Assembly (NCBI GenBank): GCA_035633755.1
Contig: DASQEH010000173.1
Location: forward strand, 1-64,000
Origin: DASQEH01 sp035633755
GTDB lineage: Bacteria; Actinomycetota; Actinomycetes; Propionibacteriales; Nocardioidaceae
Length of the DNA stretch: 64,000 nucleotides
Reading direction: 5' to 3'
The translations under genes were made by a program, and so were the position numbers. Shown here one piece after another: positions 63,694-64,000 of the stretch (its first letter is position 1; the number at the start of each line of letters is the position of its first letter). The notes under the pieces were generated by a model. The model saw only the letters and a list, made by a program, of their open reading frames with translations, ran no database searches and was not told the DNA's origin.

Positions 63694-64000
63694 ATGGCGG
63701 ATGGCGCAAGCTCAGCGATGTCGATGAACGTTCTCCAAGAGCCGGTCCGCGGTGGAACCGGGCACCCGTCGCTCGCGTCGCTGACCGGTGTAGAGGCCAT
63801 GCGAACGTGGCTCGATGGACGCTCGCCGGCTCCACCGCTCGCCCGCCTGACGGGGCGTCGCCTCATCGCCGTCGACGTCGGCACCGCCACCTTCGTGCTG
63901 CCGATCACGCCGTGGGTACTGGGGCCGAAGGGCCGGGTCCACAAGGGGGTTCTCGCTTTCCTCGCTGGCGCGCCACTGTTCGGCGCGGTGCAGTCCACGC
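63694..64000 (+). CDS. PaaI-family (hotdog) thioesterase, 3' end missing
   Basis: The frame runs open past the window end. The visible 102 residues include VRGGTGHPSLASLTGVEAMR, LARLTGRRLIAVDVGTATFV and VLGPKGRVHKGVLAFLAGAP, which fit the N-terminal two-thirds of a PaaI-like hotdog thioesterase; an HXG-type G-V-L-A helix is seen. I took ATG 63694; ATGs at 63718 and 63724 are alternatives. It would hydrolyse an acyl-CoA; the substrate is unknown. The neighbourhood upstream is decayed. Confidence 0.65.
   Translation, partial: MADGASSAMSMNVLQEPVRGGTGHPSLASLTGVEAMRTWLDGRSPAPPLARLTGRRLIAVDVGTATFVLPITPWVLGPKGRVHKGVLAFLAGAPLFGAVQST

Noticed and set aside
1..64000. tRNA, rRNA, CRISPR arrays, complete insertion sequences
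   Set aside because: I looked for cloverleaf-type segments, regular spaced repeats and transposase motifs and saw none that I could support.

Overview
The window is a GC-rich chromosomal segment of an actinomycete. The gene set and order are typical of Actinomycetota: lexA, hflX-dapF-miaA-miaB, recX-recA, clgR-cinA-pgsA-rimO-rodZ-ftsK, and rnj-dapA-thyX. GTG starts and 1-8 bp stop/start overlaps are common. The PKD protein, the DUF3046 protein, the Nei2-type glycosylase and the PafBC-type recA promoter motif also fit. A Propionibacteriales (Nocardioidaceae-like) host is my inference only; no rRNA or other taxon marker lies in the window.

Left part (1-17.8 kb): a PKD-repeat secreted protein, cut by the window edge, and a secreted zinc metallopeptidase precede the SOS hub. 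There lexA and a LysM cell-division-suppressor-like gene diverge across three LexA boxes, followed by the iron-sulfur helicase dinG. Next come hflX, dapF and miaA (tRNA modification, lysine and peptidoglycan precursors, ribosome GTPase), an M1 aminopeptidase lipoprotein, an Rv0909-type antitoxin-like protein, a Nudix hydrolase, miaB, a sulfite-oxidase-family enzyme, and recX-recA. recA carries both a LexA box and a PafBC-type RecA-NDp promoter motif.

Middle part (18-48 kb): a NodIJ/DrrAB-like ABC exporter, a one-carbon pair (formate-THF ligase plus cyclodeaminase-like), the giant helicase lhr, the glycosylase nei2, then clgR-cinA-pgsA-rimO-rodZ-ftsK. A short tandem repeat begins at the cinA stop codon. 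An Eis-like acetyltransferase and an SDR flank a 412-bp gap holding a small ORF with a strong ribosome binding site, a GATC cluster and a palindrome. Then come a 14-TM protein, RNase J, dapA, thyX and a complete paaABCDE phenylacetyl-CoA epoxidase operon.

Right part (48-64 kb): a small secreted protein, a secreted sulfatase, and then the most unusual block. This is a tightly coupled seven-gene operon (YceI, NatA/NatB-like exporter, membrane-anchored M23 peptidase, MacB-like ATPase plus FtsX-type permease, and a second M23-like protein without a signal peptide). It is divergent from a LuxR-type two-component system, with a perfect inverted repeat between them. It looks like a locally regulated cell-envelope or antimicrobial-response system and is my main candidate for something undescribed. 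The window ends with an MFS transporter, decayed fragments (a ScyD/ScyE-like C terminus and a possible tyrosine-recombinase tail) and the start of a PaaI-like thioesterase. I saw no tRNA, rRNA, CRISPR array or intact insertion sequence.
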